Shown one piece after another: positions 23,478-35,484 of a DNA stretch of 64,000 nt. The stretch is taken from NCBI RefSeq assembly GCF_014839805.1, contig NC_051124.1, positions 1,674,001 through 1,738,000 of the forward strand, read 5' to 3'. The notes beneath the pieces were generated by a model. That model saw only the letters and a program-made list of their open reading frames with translations. It was not told the DNA's origin and did not search any database. The position numbers and the translations under genes are program-made. Position 1 is the stretch's first letter. Every line of letters begins with the position of its first letter. This DNA comes from Manduca sexta (taxonomy: Eukaryota; Arthropoda; Insecta; Lepidoptera; Sphingidae).

Positions 23478-23712
23478 ACACACACTCACGCCTTTTATCC
23501 TCAAATACGTAGGCAGAGACGCAACTGGATCCACTTTCGCTGTGCGTATTCCGTCCCACGATGTGATCGACAAGCCTATCGCCATATCAGTCATAAACCC
23601 AGACTCCTGATACTGAGTAGAAAAACCTAATATCGCTACCTGACCCGAGGGTCGAACCCGAGACCTCAGCACAGCAGTTGTAGTGTAATATACCTATGCC
23701 ACAGAGGCAGTC
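23478..23712 (-). repeat. SINE B copy, near full length
   Basis: ACGTAGGCAGAGACGCAACT through GGTCGAACCCGAGACCTCAG and TATGCCACAGAGGCAGTCA. The 101-codon + frame at 23325-23630 and a 76-codon minus frame lie across it and are not genes. Confidence 0.75.
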
Positions 23713-24329
23713 AAGAGGCCCGTTAGAGTAGAAATATCAGTAAAGGGGCAAACAGAGGCGCTGCTAATGTAACTACTGTTTTCTATGGTAGATAGTGACC
23801 TATCGCTAAAGAATATGAGTAAGGACTGTTATTGGTGAATGGTGTTTTGTCTCTTTAAAGCTAAAGGGATTAAATAATGCATTTATGTTATTATGAAGCA
23901 GATATTAAAAAAACATTATTTTACGTTAGGTCTTTTTTACGCATTTGACAATACACTGTCTGGCGCTAAAATAGGCTCAAAAGGTTTAATTCCTATTAAA
24001 TTTGGCCTAACGTCTATTTCACACGCGGCGTATTTTGACTACACTTAAATATAATATATACATGTACAAATAAACGGTCGTCCGTGTCAAAACATGAACA
24101 ATAAAATTTAGAACACAAAAGCATGAAATATGTACAAAATTGAAATACAACGGTGCGTTTGCCAACAGCATGTGCCAACGGGAGGCAATGACACCGTCGA
24201 TAGATGCGGGTGGTAAAGGAATAAATTGTTCGATAAAGGACTAGCTGTTGTCCCTAGTTTGCGTGGAAAGCGAAACATGAATGGAAATAAAGTGTAAGCT
24301 GTTATACAAATGGTTTTGTACGGGCAAAG

Positions 24330-24525
24330 TGACCTCACTCCACCTGGTCTAGAAAGAGTGAGGTGAGTTGATTATCCGTCGCCAGTCGACACAGTTGTGC
24401 TGGGCTTTATGAATCCGAATATACAAAAGTGGATCCTGGAACGTGGTACACGTATGTATGTCATTATGGCCGGTTTAACGCCTTGTGAACGTTGATCATT
24501 TCCACAAAGGTAGTGTTCTACCATA
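24330..24525 (-). repeat. Family C copy, diverged
   Basis: GACCTCACTCCACCTGGTC, GATTATCCGTCGCCAGTCGA and GGATCCTGGAACGTGGTACA occur in family order with many changes. Confidence 0.5.
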
Positions 24526-25246
24526 GTTTTCTATTAGTTCAAGATTTTCAGTTCAGTTCCCAATTCTAGGGTTACTTCCACTCAATACTCTAGCGCGGTG
24601 TTAAACACAATAATCATTCAAGTTGCGGACTATATTTGCCTTAGTAAATTAAATTGGTTAAAAACAGCTTATATTTGAAAAACTGCTAAGCTGTCACTGC
24701 TGATACTTACAGAAGTTAATGAGAGAACAGGATATATCTCGAGGTGGAATGTTACGGGATTAATATCTCTTGTATTATACCAAGACTTGTACATTAGTAT
24801 GGGTTTGAGTATTTTGCAATATCCACGTCATGCAACTGAACGTCCTGACTGAGATGAAAGTTGAACAATGACGCTAACAAACCGTTTTGTTCCTTCCATC
24901 GCCTTTAAAGTCGACCGGTTGATGTTTGAACTGACGTCAAGCTCCGCGTTAAGTTTGATAACAATGGTTTCAAGCCTAGCTTAACATATTGTACAGCTTG
25001 ACATACTAAAGTCGAAGTGTTAGACGATCATTCTACTGTATGTTAGAAGAATGAAATTTGATTATAAAACTTTATTGAAATACAAGCATTTGTAATATCG
25101 CCGAGAAAAGCCTTATTAGTCTTTAGTATCGTAGTTATGAATCGTGAGCTTCGAGGTCAAATTTTTCAGTTCAGTCTGACATTCCAAGTCAGGCAAAAAA
25201 TTGTTTCACTCTTTAGATTCGTCCAGTAATAATGCACGATTTTTGT

Positions 25247-25335
25247 CCCCCCCCCCCCTATCACATCATAGGACGAAGAAGTTGGTGCACTAGTAGCGTC
25301 TCTGCCTACCGCGTCGGAGTTAAAAGGCTGAGTGT
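25247..25335 (+). repeat. Poly-C tract followed by a SINE B tail
   Basis: A run of 12 C at 25247-25258 is followed by TATCACATCATAGGACG and CGTCTCTGCCTACCGCGTC, the SINE B 3' part. The head has been lost. Confidence 0.5.
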
Positions 25336-25438
25336 TTGTATGTGATTATGTTGACAAGAATCGTATCTGAATCAAACGTGTTTGTCTGCGGCTGGTTTGT
25401 CTAGTTTTTGCGCTACAAGTTCACGAGTTTACGTAACC

Positions 25439-25470
25439 AACCACGGCACGATGACCGTGTAACCGTGGTT
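25439..25470. promoter_or_regulatory. Two-helix inverted repeat AACCACGG...CCGTGGTT
   Basis: AACCACGG-CACG, five bases, CGTG-TAA-CCGTGGTT: 12 paired positions with one 3-base bulge. AACCACGG also resembles a Runt/Runx site in both orientations. It could be a paired factor site or a hairpin; function unknown. Confidence 0.3.
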
Positions 25471-25594
25471 TTGTTTGCTTCCACGCGGAATTGCAATTCA
25501 TATTACTATCTTACTACATATTAATTCGAATGTATGTAAAGAAGTGTTGATATGATTCCACGCGAAATTGCCACAAATGTTGTTACATTTATTT

Positions 25595-25750
25595 TATGAA
25601 TGCAAACGTTTGTGAAGTTAAGGGTTTGTTAGAAATAAACTGAGAAATCGCTGAATGAATTGTGATGTTTGTCACACAGATAGGCATGGATTAACAGTTT
25701 TTATCCCGGTACAGTGTAATGAGGATTTATTTCGTCTTTAACAGGTACAA
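25595..25750 (+). repeat. Family F copy, diverged
   Basis: TTTATGAATGCAAACGTTTG, GAAATCGCTGAATGAATTGTG and a pyrimidine-rich end match the family start. Confidence 0.4.
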
Positions 25751-26149
25751 AAACAAACGTCGACCGCTATCCGGCTTCCAAACTAATCATTGGAGGCATT
25801 GTCATCAGCTCTGACAATGCTGAGGAAATCAATTCGGAATCAATAGCCACCAACCAACCATGACTTAGCTTCTGTTATGCAATACTTTATAGTTGGATAA
25901 TTGGGTCTTAGTAGTCTTTTATTATACTTTGAATAATCGGATGAAGACCTTGTTTTTCTGAGAATACAATTAATAGGAATGCTATGGATACATCAGTGAT
26001 TCGTCGTGGTAAGACTTTAAAACCATCATGGAAACTGCAAGAATGTTTGAAAAGACTTTCAGCTTGTAATAGACTGATTGATGATGTAAATATGTCTATT
26101 GAAATATTATGGTCTTTGCTCAGTATCCTTAGTAATGAATATTTGTGAA

Positions 26150-26215
26150 ATCTGATGTGGACATTGAACTCACGACCTCCCGTTTTATGTCATTGTGCCA
26201 GTCTGTTATGCAATG
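26150..26215 (-). repeat. tRNA-like SINE head fragment
   Basis: The minus strand has a B-box-like GGAGGTCGTGAGTTCAATGT. No body is recognisable; no intact tRNA fold. Confidence 0.3.
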
Positions 26216-26417
26216 TTATAGTTCCATTATTATGGGCCGTTGAAAGGTTCATAAAAATTTTATGCAAGTATCGTGTTGAAACGAGCACGTTTGTGGTAAA
26301 TTCTGGTAACATTATGTTTTTGCAATATTCCAGTTTATTTGTTGCTATTTCGATGTCGATTCGAGTCCATTGCTGAAGATATATACCAACCTATAACGTC
26401 CTGCATCAATATTTTAT

Positions 26418-26497
26418 TCGAAGAGACCAGTAAGCCGCTTGGCTGATTGTAAGCACCACGCTATCTAGATTATCAGCAACACCACCTTAATTACAAA
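26418..26497 (-). repeat. Family D fragment abutting family C
   Basis: GAGACCAGTAAGCCGCTTGG, CTGATTGTAAGCACCACG and ACACCACCTTAATTACAAAG are family D words. The fragment ends where a family C copy begins. Confidence 0.45.
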
Positions 26498-26499
26498 GC

Positions 26500-26705
26500 T
26501 ATTGGTGGTAGGATAAATTTATATCTGCCCGGTTAACAACAACCGTACACAACATGTTAAAACTCGTCATACTGGCTCATGTAAATGTGTCGCGTTCTAG
26601 GATCAACCTTTGTAAATCGGATTCCAACAGGCGGCATAATTGTGTCAAAGAATAATCATCTCCCATACCCATTTCACTTACCATCAGGTGCAGTGGGGTC
26701 ACATT
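26500..26705 (+). repeat. Family C copy
   Basis: TTGGTGGTAGGATAAATTTA, CACAACATGTTAAAACTCGTC and CTTACCATCAGGTGCAGTGG are in family order. The 92-codon + frame from 26640 starts in it and is not supported as a gene. Confidence 0.7.
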
Positions 26706-27644
26706 ATGGATTGGTTCCCGATAAATGGTAATAGCCTGCCTACATGGAACTTAATATTGTCGATGAAATGTGTTACATTATTGCCTACCCTTGAAAAGGA
26801 AAACAGTAATAATGTTTTTTTTTTTAATGTTCTACGTAACAAAATACTATTTCGTCAAATACATTTGAAGGTTTCTACTGCACAACTGAATCCACTTGGC
26901 AATCCAAATCGGCAATGAACAATAATGACGATTGGCACGAGTTCATGATACCTCCCCGTAGTCCCTAAGGACTCGTGGTTTTGCGTATGTTCGCAATTAT
27001 TAGGTAATATTTTATTATTTATATATGACGAGTATATAGGTCACTTAATAGTATTCCACTTGCCATAAACACCCTTGATACAAAAGGAACAATTAATGAG
27101 ATCTTCCTGGCCTTTGAAGTAGCAAAAGGCATCCTCGAACGTCAACAAAGACGTGCACTACAAAGAAACTCATGAGAGATAAACTTCACGTGTACTTGAA
27201 TTCTATTTCTATACTTATATAACTTAATTAATATCTGATAAACTCGAAGATTTTCGTTTAAAAATTGTTCTTTACAAATTCCTGTCATGTTACATTTTCA
27301 CTTCAAAGTATATTTCTCAGTACAAAAGACTAATGAACTATTTCTGCGCAATTATTTTTGTTTATTTCTACACTTTGATTTCCGCTTGAACGTTGATTTC
27401 AGTCTGAAGTGGTCGAGGAAAATGCTCACTAGAAAAATATATTTTCAATTTCGTTCCTGCTTTAGATATTGCAAAAGAGCATTTTAGAGGTAAGAACCGC
27501 CGTCGCGTCGATAATTTTTTAAATGCTTTCAAATGAAGTTACATTAAAACATAACTCTAAATAAGTCTAAAAACAATCTTTGACTAGCCATGATACAAAA
27601 TAACAGTAACTAATTTCAAAGACAGTTTAAATTTAAGCTAAATC

Positions 27645-27870
27645 TGCGTTGGCGTAGTTGTTTTACGATACGACTAGGTCTCGGGTTCGGTCTTCGGATC
27701 GGGCGAGGTGATATTGGATATTTCTAGTTAGTATCAGCCTGGAGTCTTGAATTTATGCCTGATTTGGCGATAGGTTCTTCGATCACAACGTGGGATGGAA
27801 TACGCACGCCGAAAGTGGATGCACCAGTTGCGTCTCAGCTTACCTTTTCAGCGATAAAAGGCGTGAGTGG
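27645..27870 (+). repeat. SINE B copy, near full length
   Basis: A box GTTGGCGTAGTTG, B box region CTCGGGTTCGGTCTTCGG, GGAGTCTTGAATTTATGCC, ACAACGTGGGATGGAATACG and GGCGTGAGTGGGTGAG. Confidence 0.7.
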
Positions 27871-28488
27871 GTGAGTATTTTCAAATATTTCATGCCTTTG
27901 TTCATGGCACAAATCCACATATATTTTAATAAATAATACATTTATTCCCTAACCCATATCAAGAATAATTGCAACCACGCACATTTCCAAGACAATAGAC
28001 GGAACGCTCGTAAATTTAACCTAACGCGAATAAAATAGATTATCCAAAACGATACCGAAAGGTTTTGGATTGAGGTATGGAATGTGCCATAGGACACGCT
28101 CACGGCAATATCCCTGAAAGGGTAGGCACAGGGAAGACTTCCATGCTTGTTACGATCATAGTTTAAGTTAAAAATCGAACCTATTGCGAATTTTGTCAGT
28201 TACTGAAATTGTTGAAGCAAATCAGTGTACAACGTTGACACGGCGTCTTAGTCTCTCTACACCCCCTTTTAATTCATTCACTACAAACAGATCTGAAATC
28301 CCATTGACACAGATCGCATCAGTCAGTTTCTCTATAATCAAAGCCTTTGAATAACCAAAGTTAATCAGCTACGTGATTAATACATGGTGTATGGTGCTAG
28401 TGTCAGCGATAATTCAATGCCTTCAAATAGTAGTTCTTAATCATGATGTGAGTTACTAGTATCAGCGATGTTTCCGACTTAAAATAGT

Positions 28489-28556
28489 TTGTAGCGTGGA
28501 CTAGCAGCATCGTCTATAGGGTAGAGTGTACTGTATTCAAATCCCAGGTTAGTCAA
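28489..28556 (+). repeat. tRNA-like SINE head
   Basis: GTGGACTAGCAGCATCG as A box and TATTCAAATCCCAGG as B box, correct spacing. No body from families A or B follows, so it belongs to another SINE. Confidence 0.45.
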
Positions 28557-29364
28557 TACTGGAAATTAATTTACAATTTTGTAGAGAACTTCAGGGATGT
28601 TTGATATCAGGCAGTATTAAATAGCCGAATACTTTCTACAACATGACTAGTAAAGAAACAAGTACAAGAACTATTGACTACAATGTCTTTAGAAGTGCAT
28701 ACTGACAAGAATATACAAGAAGAAAGAACTAAAGAACTCTTGGTAACAAGAGCTATCACGCATAATCTAATATTATTGATTGTTATTAAATGTACTATGT
28801 ATCGTATTCAATTATTATCGCGGTTCTTATATATGATAAGAGATATTCGTGTTTCTATTGTGTTGCTTGCGTCTTTGTGTGGATTTCGACGGCTTAAGAT
28901 AGCGGAGTAAGCGGATGTCTTGCCTGCCAGTTTTATCTGCTATATATTTAGCCATAAAATACAATGTCAGAAACTTCAGACTTTGTAAGGAAAGTAGTAG
29001 TCGCATAAGGCACGTTTCTTACATTGTCTAAAAACAGTTTTAGTTCGGAATTTTGTTTTCACATAGAAAATTTGTGAAATTCGAGGTATAACGCAAGTCG
29101 TGTATACCATGCGAGAGATGGCTTGACCAGGGTCTTACGTCAATAATTACCAATATATACTGTAATGTTTGGCATGGTGACATCTAAAGATGCCTAAGAT
29201 ACTCTGCCCAAGTCATACTCCTCATCTACAAGGCCAGCAGCGCACACCACTGGCTTCTCTTCTCACCTTATGAGCGTTGGCCACTTACCTGATATCAGGT
29301 AACTTACTTGCTCTTTTTTTTAGCCAGCGGTCCGCCTGATGGTAAATTTCATTTCCACCCATGG

Positions 29365-29680
29365 ACCAAAGCACTGATAGAGGTACAGCCAAGCCGTTGC
29401 CCATTGGGCGGAGGGCACTTTTTTTACTCTTTCGCCGATTTTTTCTAAAGAAAATAAAGTCCATATACCTCTTTCATCAAAACTACATTTGATAAAACTG
29501 TAAACAGCATCCGCGGCCCATAGACTAAAGCAATGCTAAAGGCACAGCTTAGCCGTTGCTTACCGAGAAGATAGCCCTCTTCTTACTCCTGCCGAATTAT
29601 GGTAAAAAATCGTAAAGTCCATATTCCTTAGACAACTTTTCATAAAACTGAAAAGGAATTTGCACACGAGTATCCATTTA
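29365..29680. repeat. Diverged tandem duplication, period about 159 bp
   Basis: Two units carry the same word order: CTAAAGCA-type start, AGCC(A)AGCCGTTGC, ACTC, AATAAAGTCCATAT or CGTAAAGTCCATAT, then TTTGATAAAACTG or TTCATAAAACTG. The units start at about 29365 and 29523. Confidence 0.6.
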
Positions 29681-29689
29681 AGTAAATTG

Positions 29690-29850
29690 AGTTGTTTGCT
29701 ACAAACTGACGGAGTGTCACGCCGGAAGGCCAACGAAATTATAACCCCACGTAATGTTACAATGTTCATAATAGTGCACTCTATCCTAATTTCCCTGGGT
29801 TTTGGCGCCGTTGCCAAATCGCTCTGGCAAGCTCGCGTCCCAAGGGATAA
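29690..29850 (-). mobile_element. Unassigned repeat-like open block
   Basis: A minus frame of 85 codons (29560-29817) contains TIMNIVTLRGVIISLAFRRD and TPSVCSKQLNLLKW. I recall similar peptides scattered through moth genomes, which suggests a repeat, but I cannot name the element. Treat as a transposon remnant, not a gene. Confidence 0.35.
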
Positions 29851-29929
29851 ACTGGGGAGATTTTAAAACGATTTACTAGTGATGTGCAAATTTGGTGAAA
29901 ATTTTATAAAAGCATATAAACTGCCTCCA

Positions 29930-30010
29930 TGGCGTAGTTGTATTGCGTATGCGGTACGAATATCGCGTTGAGATCTCGGGGTTCGAATCCCGGGGCGGGT
30001 AAAGTGATAT
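29930..30010 (+). repeat. SINE B tRNA-like head
   Basis: CTCCATGGCGTAGTTGTATT as A box and GGGTTCGAATCCCGGGGC as B box, followed by GGGTAAAGTGATATTTG. The body is nearly absent. Confidence 0.65.
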
Positions 30011-30171
30011 TTGATTTTACTGTAGGTCTTGCCGTCTTGGGAAATGAAAGAGCTTGTGTAAGATATTATTAACATTCTAAACATAATATTAATATACGTT
30101 ATGTTAAGGTTTTATCCTATAAATAGATCAAATTAAAGTTTTAACTTGACCTGTTAGAAGATTAATGTCTA

Positions 30172-30440
30172 CTAGCTGTGACTGCGGCTTCCCCTGCGGT
30201 GAAATCAGCGTGTCACAAAGTTTAACAAGATTTTTTACAACGACGCGACCTCTTCATCAGTAATAGATATAATTCAGTCAATTTCCATACAACCGTAATG
30301 TACTATTAACCTGAACCTTCTTCAAAAACTGCACTCTCTTTTAGTTCAAATCTTACAAAAATCCGTTTAGTAGATTTTGAGAAAATCGATCACATAGAGA
30401 CAGCTTATGAGGACATTGTTTTATAATAAGTATAGATATA
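30172..30440 (-). repeat. Family F copy
   Basis: ACTAGCTGTGACTGCGGCTT, AAAATCCGTTTAGTAGATTT and CACATAGAGACAGCTTATGA followed by a TATAAT-rich end. Confidence 0.6.
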
Positions 30441-31474
30441 CGGTTTGACAGAAAATTTTAATCGTTACGTATTGCAACACAATTATACCATTGATGCGGC
30501 CGCTTTGTTGATAAATAATGTCAAATGCGATCCATTTTTATTGTTAGATAAATATTGATGGGTTCCGGCACATGCTCAGTTTCATGGCGCCAGAGATAGC
30601 CCCGATATATTCTACTAATGAAACAATGCCAGTAGTCACATCAAGGCACGCGTTCGATCGAAATGAATAGAATTACCTTTCATCTTGATTCTAGTAAGAA
30701 GAATACACATAACGGAATTCTTACAAGGCTTGCTATCAATTATTCGCACGGATACCGTGATGTTTCATGTACCTTCATAAAGAGGTACACGAATTAGGAT
30801 TAGTAAAAGATAGAAATGTATTTATTATATCAGCGAAGGGCATATTTGGCTCCACATCATAACCAACCAAAGCCTGGCAGAATTTCGCCATTAGATTTGT
30901 TAGCATACAGTGCATCTGTCGTAGCTTATATCTCGAACATATTCATAGAACTAAGTGTCGAAGCGTCCATACAACCAGATTCCTACCGGCTTCCCTTTTA
31001 GGTTTATTTTCATTTGTCCTAGTTTTGATTTTTTGGTAAATTGGCCGTAATATGTTAACTAAGGCAAATTTTTTTGCTTCGGGTTACCTTTTGAAATATT
31101 TCAACCTTCGTTACTGATATCCTAATTTAATTATGCCAAAACTTTATTTACAATTATTTGGGATCGCGCTATCCGCACGTGCTGTAGATTGTGTAAATAA
31201 CCACCCATCTGGCAGAACGTCTGTTCATTGACCTCTTAAAAAAGTTATACTTTACCGTTTCCGCTCGTTAAGTCTTCGTCAATATGATTATTTTAGCCTA
31301 CAATTATACCTGTCCTGTAATAAATTTAAGTAATTTGCATTAACACGTATGTTGATAGTAATTCCAATAATAATGTCACATGATAATTTTAGACGTAATT
31401 AAAATTGACCATGAGTGAGGGTGCGGGACGCAGTAGGTAAGTACCTTTTAGTTTAAGAAAGTTCTGAAAGATAT
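30441..31474. other. AT-rich stretch, nothing recognised
   Basis: A 61-codon + frame at 30816-31001 has no splice context or motif. No repeat family word was found. Confidence 0.4.
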
Positions 31475-31695
31475 TATCTGATGGTAAGTGGAGTGGGGTC
31501 TATTAGATACCGACTGACGAGAGATGGTTACCCCTCGACAGTCGACAAAATTATGCCGGCTGTTGCAACTGGATATACACAGACTGATCCCGGATCGCGA
31601 CACGTTTATATGGGCCTCTATGGCGGGTTTTAACACCTATGTACGGTGGTCGCTATGCGGGCGGATATAAGATATATCCTACCACCAGCAATTAC
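31475..31695 (-). repeat. Family C copy, near full length
   Basis: CTGATGGTAAGTGGAGTGGG, CCGACTGACGAGAGATGGTT, GTACGGTGGTCGCTATGCGG and ATATCCTACCACCAGCA. Confidence 0.75.
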
Positions 31696-32154
31696 TAGAG
31701 TTTAATACTCAAATGACTAATGCACGACGACTTATCATATTCTCCTTCGAAATTTATTAACATAAACGACGAGTTGATTCCGACAAATAAATTGCGACTT
31801 CCTGCTATCATAACTGTTATACGCTTTATGATTGTGGCAATTTGGCAATATTTGCGACCGCAAGCATTTGGTACACTCTCGGGTACTTTAAATATTGGTA
31901 ACAAAACATCATTACGATAATTTAGTAATGTTCTTCTAGCGTCAAATAAGCACAAGCTATGCCTCCACTGGACTTTTGCATACCTATATCAGAAATGAAC
32001 AAAATAATATATTTATTGGAACAATTTTTTCGAATACATAACAAAATTGTAACAGACCGATATTTATACATTTTAGACATTGAAAAAAAGTAAAAAGGGG
32101 GGTCTTTATTAGATTAACAGACGGCAAAAAAATAGTGTTCAATATTTTACTCTG

Positions 32155-32345
32155 TGTGTATGTTTGTACACGTATCACGCAGAAACTACTGCATGGAATC
32201 GAATGCAGTTTTCACTAATGTATTGCTAGAGTATTAATTTAAAATATAGGCTCCATTTTGTCCCCGGAAAATATAAAGCGTGACTTAAAATCACGAAAAT
32301 ACTGTTCTACGCAGGCGGAGCCGTGAGCAAGAGCTAGTTATAACG
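32155..32345 (+). repeat. Family F copy
   Basis: ATCACGCAGAAACTACTGCA, CCGGAAAATATAAAGCGTG and GCGGAGCCGTGAGCAAGAGC leading to CTAGTTATAA. Confidence 0.6.
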
Positions 32346-32812
32346 TAAAAGTACAGTATTATGTTATAACAAGACTTGACATATTTTTAACTCAATAACA
32401 TTAATTTGCAACGAGGAACCTATCACTTAGAATTTTATAAAATTTATAATAATAAAGAATATATATCCCTTGGACCACACAGCATACATACATAGCTTTA
32501 TTTGCAATGCCCGTCCGTTAATGAGCTGTAACATGAATTGTTGTTAATGTAATTTTTATTGACGGCCGATGTTTGTGGCAAAGTTGGTAGGTTTTAACAT
32601 TGCATTAACAAGTGAGCAATGATCCATGTCGAATAAATACGCAATAATCACATTATGAAGCAGAGTTTTGGGTATAGCGTGAATATACGGTTTATCGGGA
32701 AGTACCGCTATTTAGATAACCGATGTGACATTGCGGTTGCGTTTTACACGGCCAGTGGGTTGAGGCTTTGGAAATCCCTTTTAAATTTAGTACACCCAAA
32801 CCTTTAGCTTAA

Positions 32813-33169
32813 GGTGGTAGCTCAAGGTCCATTTTCATACATTTTGTTTCAGCTTTAATCTGGGTAACTAAACAAGTATTGGCAAGTAAAGAATTTAAAT
32901 TCACGTCTAGTTAGTGATTAGTTCTCGCAGTTGAAGAAAAACGTAAAAATAATTAATAATCATGGATATTTCGGCCTTTAAAATTTCGTCATATTAAATT
33001 TTAAAGGCCGAAATATCCATGATTATTAATTATTTTACGTTTTTCTTTCAACTGCGAGAACTAATCACTAACTAGACGTGAATTTAAATTCTTTACTTGC
33101 CAATACTTGTTTAGTTACCCAGATTAAAGCCGAAACAAAATGTATGAAAATGGACCTTGAGCTACCACC
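32813..33169. mobile_element. 357-bp near-perfect foldback MITE with TTAA duplication
   Basis: The two arms are 174 bp each (32813-32986 and 32996-33169) with a 9-base loop. By eye they differ at one substitution and two single-base indels in A runs. The ends are GGTGGTAGCTCAAGG and CCTTGAGCTACCACC, flanked by TTAA on both sides (32809-32812, 33170-33173). A TTAA duplication is typical of piggyBac-type insertion, though the end bases differ from the usual CCC start, so the superfamily is open. There is no coding capacity. If transcribed, the RNA would form a long dsRNA hairpin. Confidence 0.85.
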
Positions 33170-33754
33170 TTAATGTTTTAAAATCGATTTGTTTTCAATT
33201 TACATCATTTCCATTCTACGTCGATATTAAAACCGAATATATATTTTTTTATCTGTATACGGTGTAAATTCAAATACAATCCCATTGCTGGGACTAATGA
33301 GAGACATGACTCGTGAAGCCTCATTTTCAAATTCCATTTTTTTAACAGATTTCAACTTCATTCCAATTCAACCATTGACCAGCTCACGTCATTTTTTATT
33401 GTAATGTATTCTGCCCGGACATTCGCAATAGCAATTTATATTTATAAGCAAAGCTAACCATCAATCACAAAGATGAGATGACTAACAAAAATACATAGGT
33501 ATAATAGCCTATAAGAGCAATGGAATTCTTTATTGAAGGCCTTTTGTAGTTCTTTTATGTTTATTTTTGATATTGCAATGAACATACCATGTTATTTATA
33601 CTGAATTAATAAATGTGAATAAAAAACGTATGTACAGTTAGCTTCAAAAATTGCTGAACAATATTAAACTTAAATCACCTATACTTTTATATTTAATAAG
33701 TTTAAAAGTGTTCACTTAAATTTGGATCGTAAGACCTATAAAACTGAGTCCATT

Positions 33755-34042
33755 TCATAAAAACATAATCTCTCCAACATCATTTTTCAATAAATATTCA
33801 CACAGATTAAAAAACCATTGAACAGCAATTAACTGTCCCGTCATTACATAATCATTGTAACGGATTAAAGTGAAAGAGAAAATCAGCAGCGGCAGAGCGT
33901 GAGGTTCCGCACCGCTGGTTCCATCGCACGCAGCACAGACTGGGAAAGTTCCTATGTCAGAATTGATGTGACAGCCCTCATAGTGCGTAGTTTTGCTGCT
34001 TTGAATGTACACCAGGCTGGGAAATATGACGATAGTGATCAT
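33755..34042 (-). other. 95-codon open frame of unknown status
   Basis: The frame begins MITIVIFPSLVYIQSS and contains CHINSDIGTFPVCAACDGTS. Part is GC-rich. PVCA-DGT faintly recalls Kazal inhibitors, but the spacing of cysteines is wrong and no partner exon is seen. It may be a repeat remnant. No function is claimed. Confidence 0.15.
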
Positions 34043-34196
34043 TTCTCTTAGAGACTACTAAAAGGTACTAAAGGTAATAAAAGGTACTACGATACTTTAC
34101 CCTCTTTAAATGACTTCACGATGTTTTTCAGTGACAGTGATAGTACTACCGTCGAGCCGGCAACATCTATCCCGCATCCAAAATGCGCTAAACTAT

Positions 34197-34415
34197 CAGG
34201 AGAATACTGCCTTCTCTGCCAAAATGAGTCCACTGGACCTGGTTTTAAGCTGATACGATCCAGAAAGACAGACTAACGAGAAATATTTTCTGACCTTCTT
34301 CACCGGATGTACAAAGGCTGATTCTGGAACGCGATACATGCTACTGAGACTGGTTTTATACCTCGTGTAAGGTGCTCGATATCCGGGCGGACACAAATAT
34401 CGTACCACTAGCATT
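34197..34415 (-). repeat. Family C copy, diverged
   Basis: AGACTAACGAGAAATATTTT, CTGATTCTGGAACGCGATAC, AAGGTGCTCGATATCCGGGC and ATCGTACCACTAGCATTA. The 130-codon minus frame at 34196-34588 is mostly this repeat. Confidence 0.6.
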
Positions 34416-34439
34416 ATAGATCGATTAGTCACATAAATC

Positions 34440-35484
34440 AAATAACTAGCAGTAAATGCATCGCTGCAATTGAATAGTTCATGTGAGGGTTCGCAAACTA
34501 GCGGAAGATAGGGCGTAGGATGACCTATAATTGCATGGAGGGACAGCAGAGTTGTTACCAGTTTAACAAATTGGAAACTGGTATACAAAGATAACTATGT
34601 ATGTTCGTTAATATGATTCTATATCAATAGACTTTTGATCCTTGGAGTATGAGACTTCGCCCTCATCACTGCAACTCCTGAAAGCCAAGATCAATAGTGC
34701 GTAGAAACAGATATTAATAAAATTTATAGAAATTAGGAATGACTGTCTGGATTTTTTATACAAATGATTAGACTTACCAATTCCTGATTGGTAAACGAAG
34801 AATTCTTTCTATCCGTCATCAATAAATACACGTAGACTCCTGTATTTGTCAGTGTTATTTGATCTAACCTGATCATAACCATATTAGGCATATACCCAGC
34901 CATGACAATCGCTCGACTGATGTGCGTTTCCTCTGAATTCATGATGCTAATTGTTCTATATAACAATTATGGACGAAAATAGACCGGTATAGTTGAATAG
35001 AATTAAACATCCGACAGAACTAATAGGCCTCATCATAAATGGGTAATGCAGAGTTATCTAGTGCATCATAATTTTAAGCTTGTATCCCCTCCAAATATGT
35101 AGAGGAACGCTATCATCATATGGTGCACATTCCAATTTCGGACAATTCATATATACCTTCACTTAAAGCTTACATCTCTAAATGGAAATGGAAGTATGCT
35201 GCTACGTGACACAATTTCTAATCATGAAAAGTTCAGCTATATTAAAAAATAAGTCTGGCCTAGAGATTGAACTGAGAATTTTACGATTTCGAGCCAAAGA
35301 ACGTCGCCGCCGAATGAAGTTGGCTTTGTTCCATCTAAAACTGAAGTGATCTCTTCACAGACTAGGCATCGAGGAACGTGGTGTAGACATGTCCTGAACC
35401 ACACCCTCTCGACCTAAACAATGCCTGATCTTGTCTAGATTAAATAAGGTATTAAGATCATCGATTTTATAGAATCTGTTACTA
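34440..35484. other. Stretch without recognised genes or repeats
   Basis: No family A-G word and no splice-flanked open frame was recognised. Confidence 0.4.

Noticed and set aside
23325..23630. 101-codon + open frame
   Set aside because: It overlaps a SINE B copy over most of its length.
34196..34588. 130-codon minus open frame
   Set aside because: The second half is a diverged family C repeat; the first half shows no domain or splice context.
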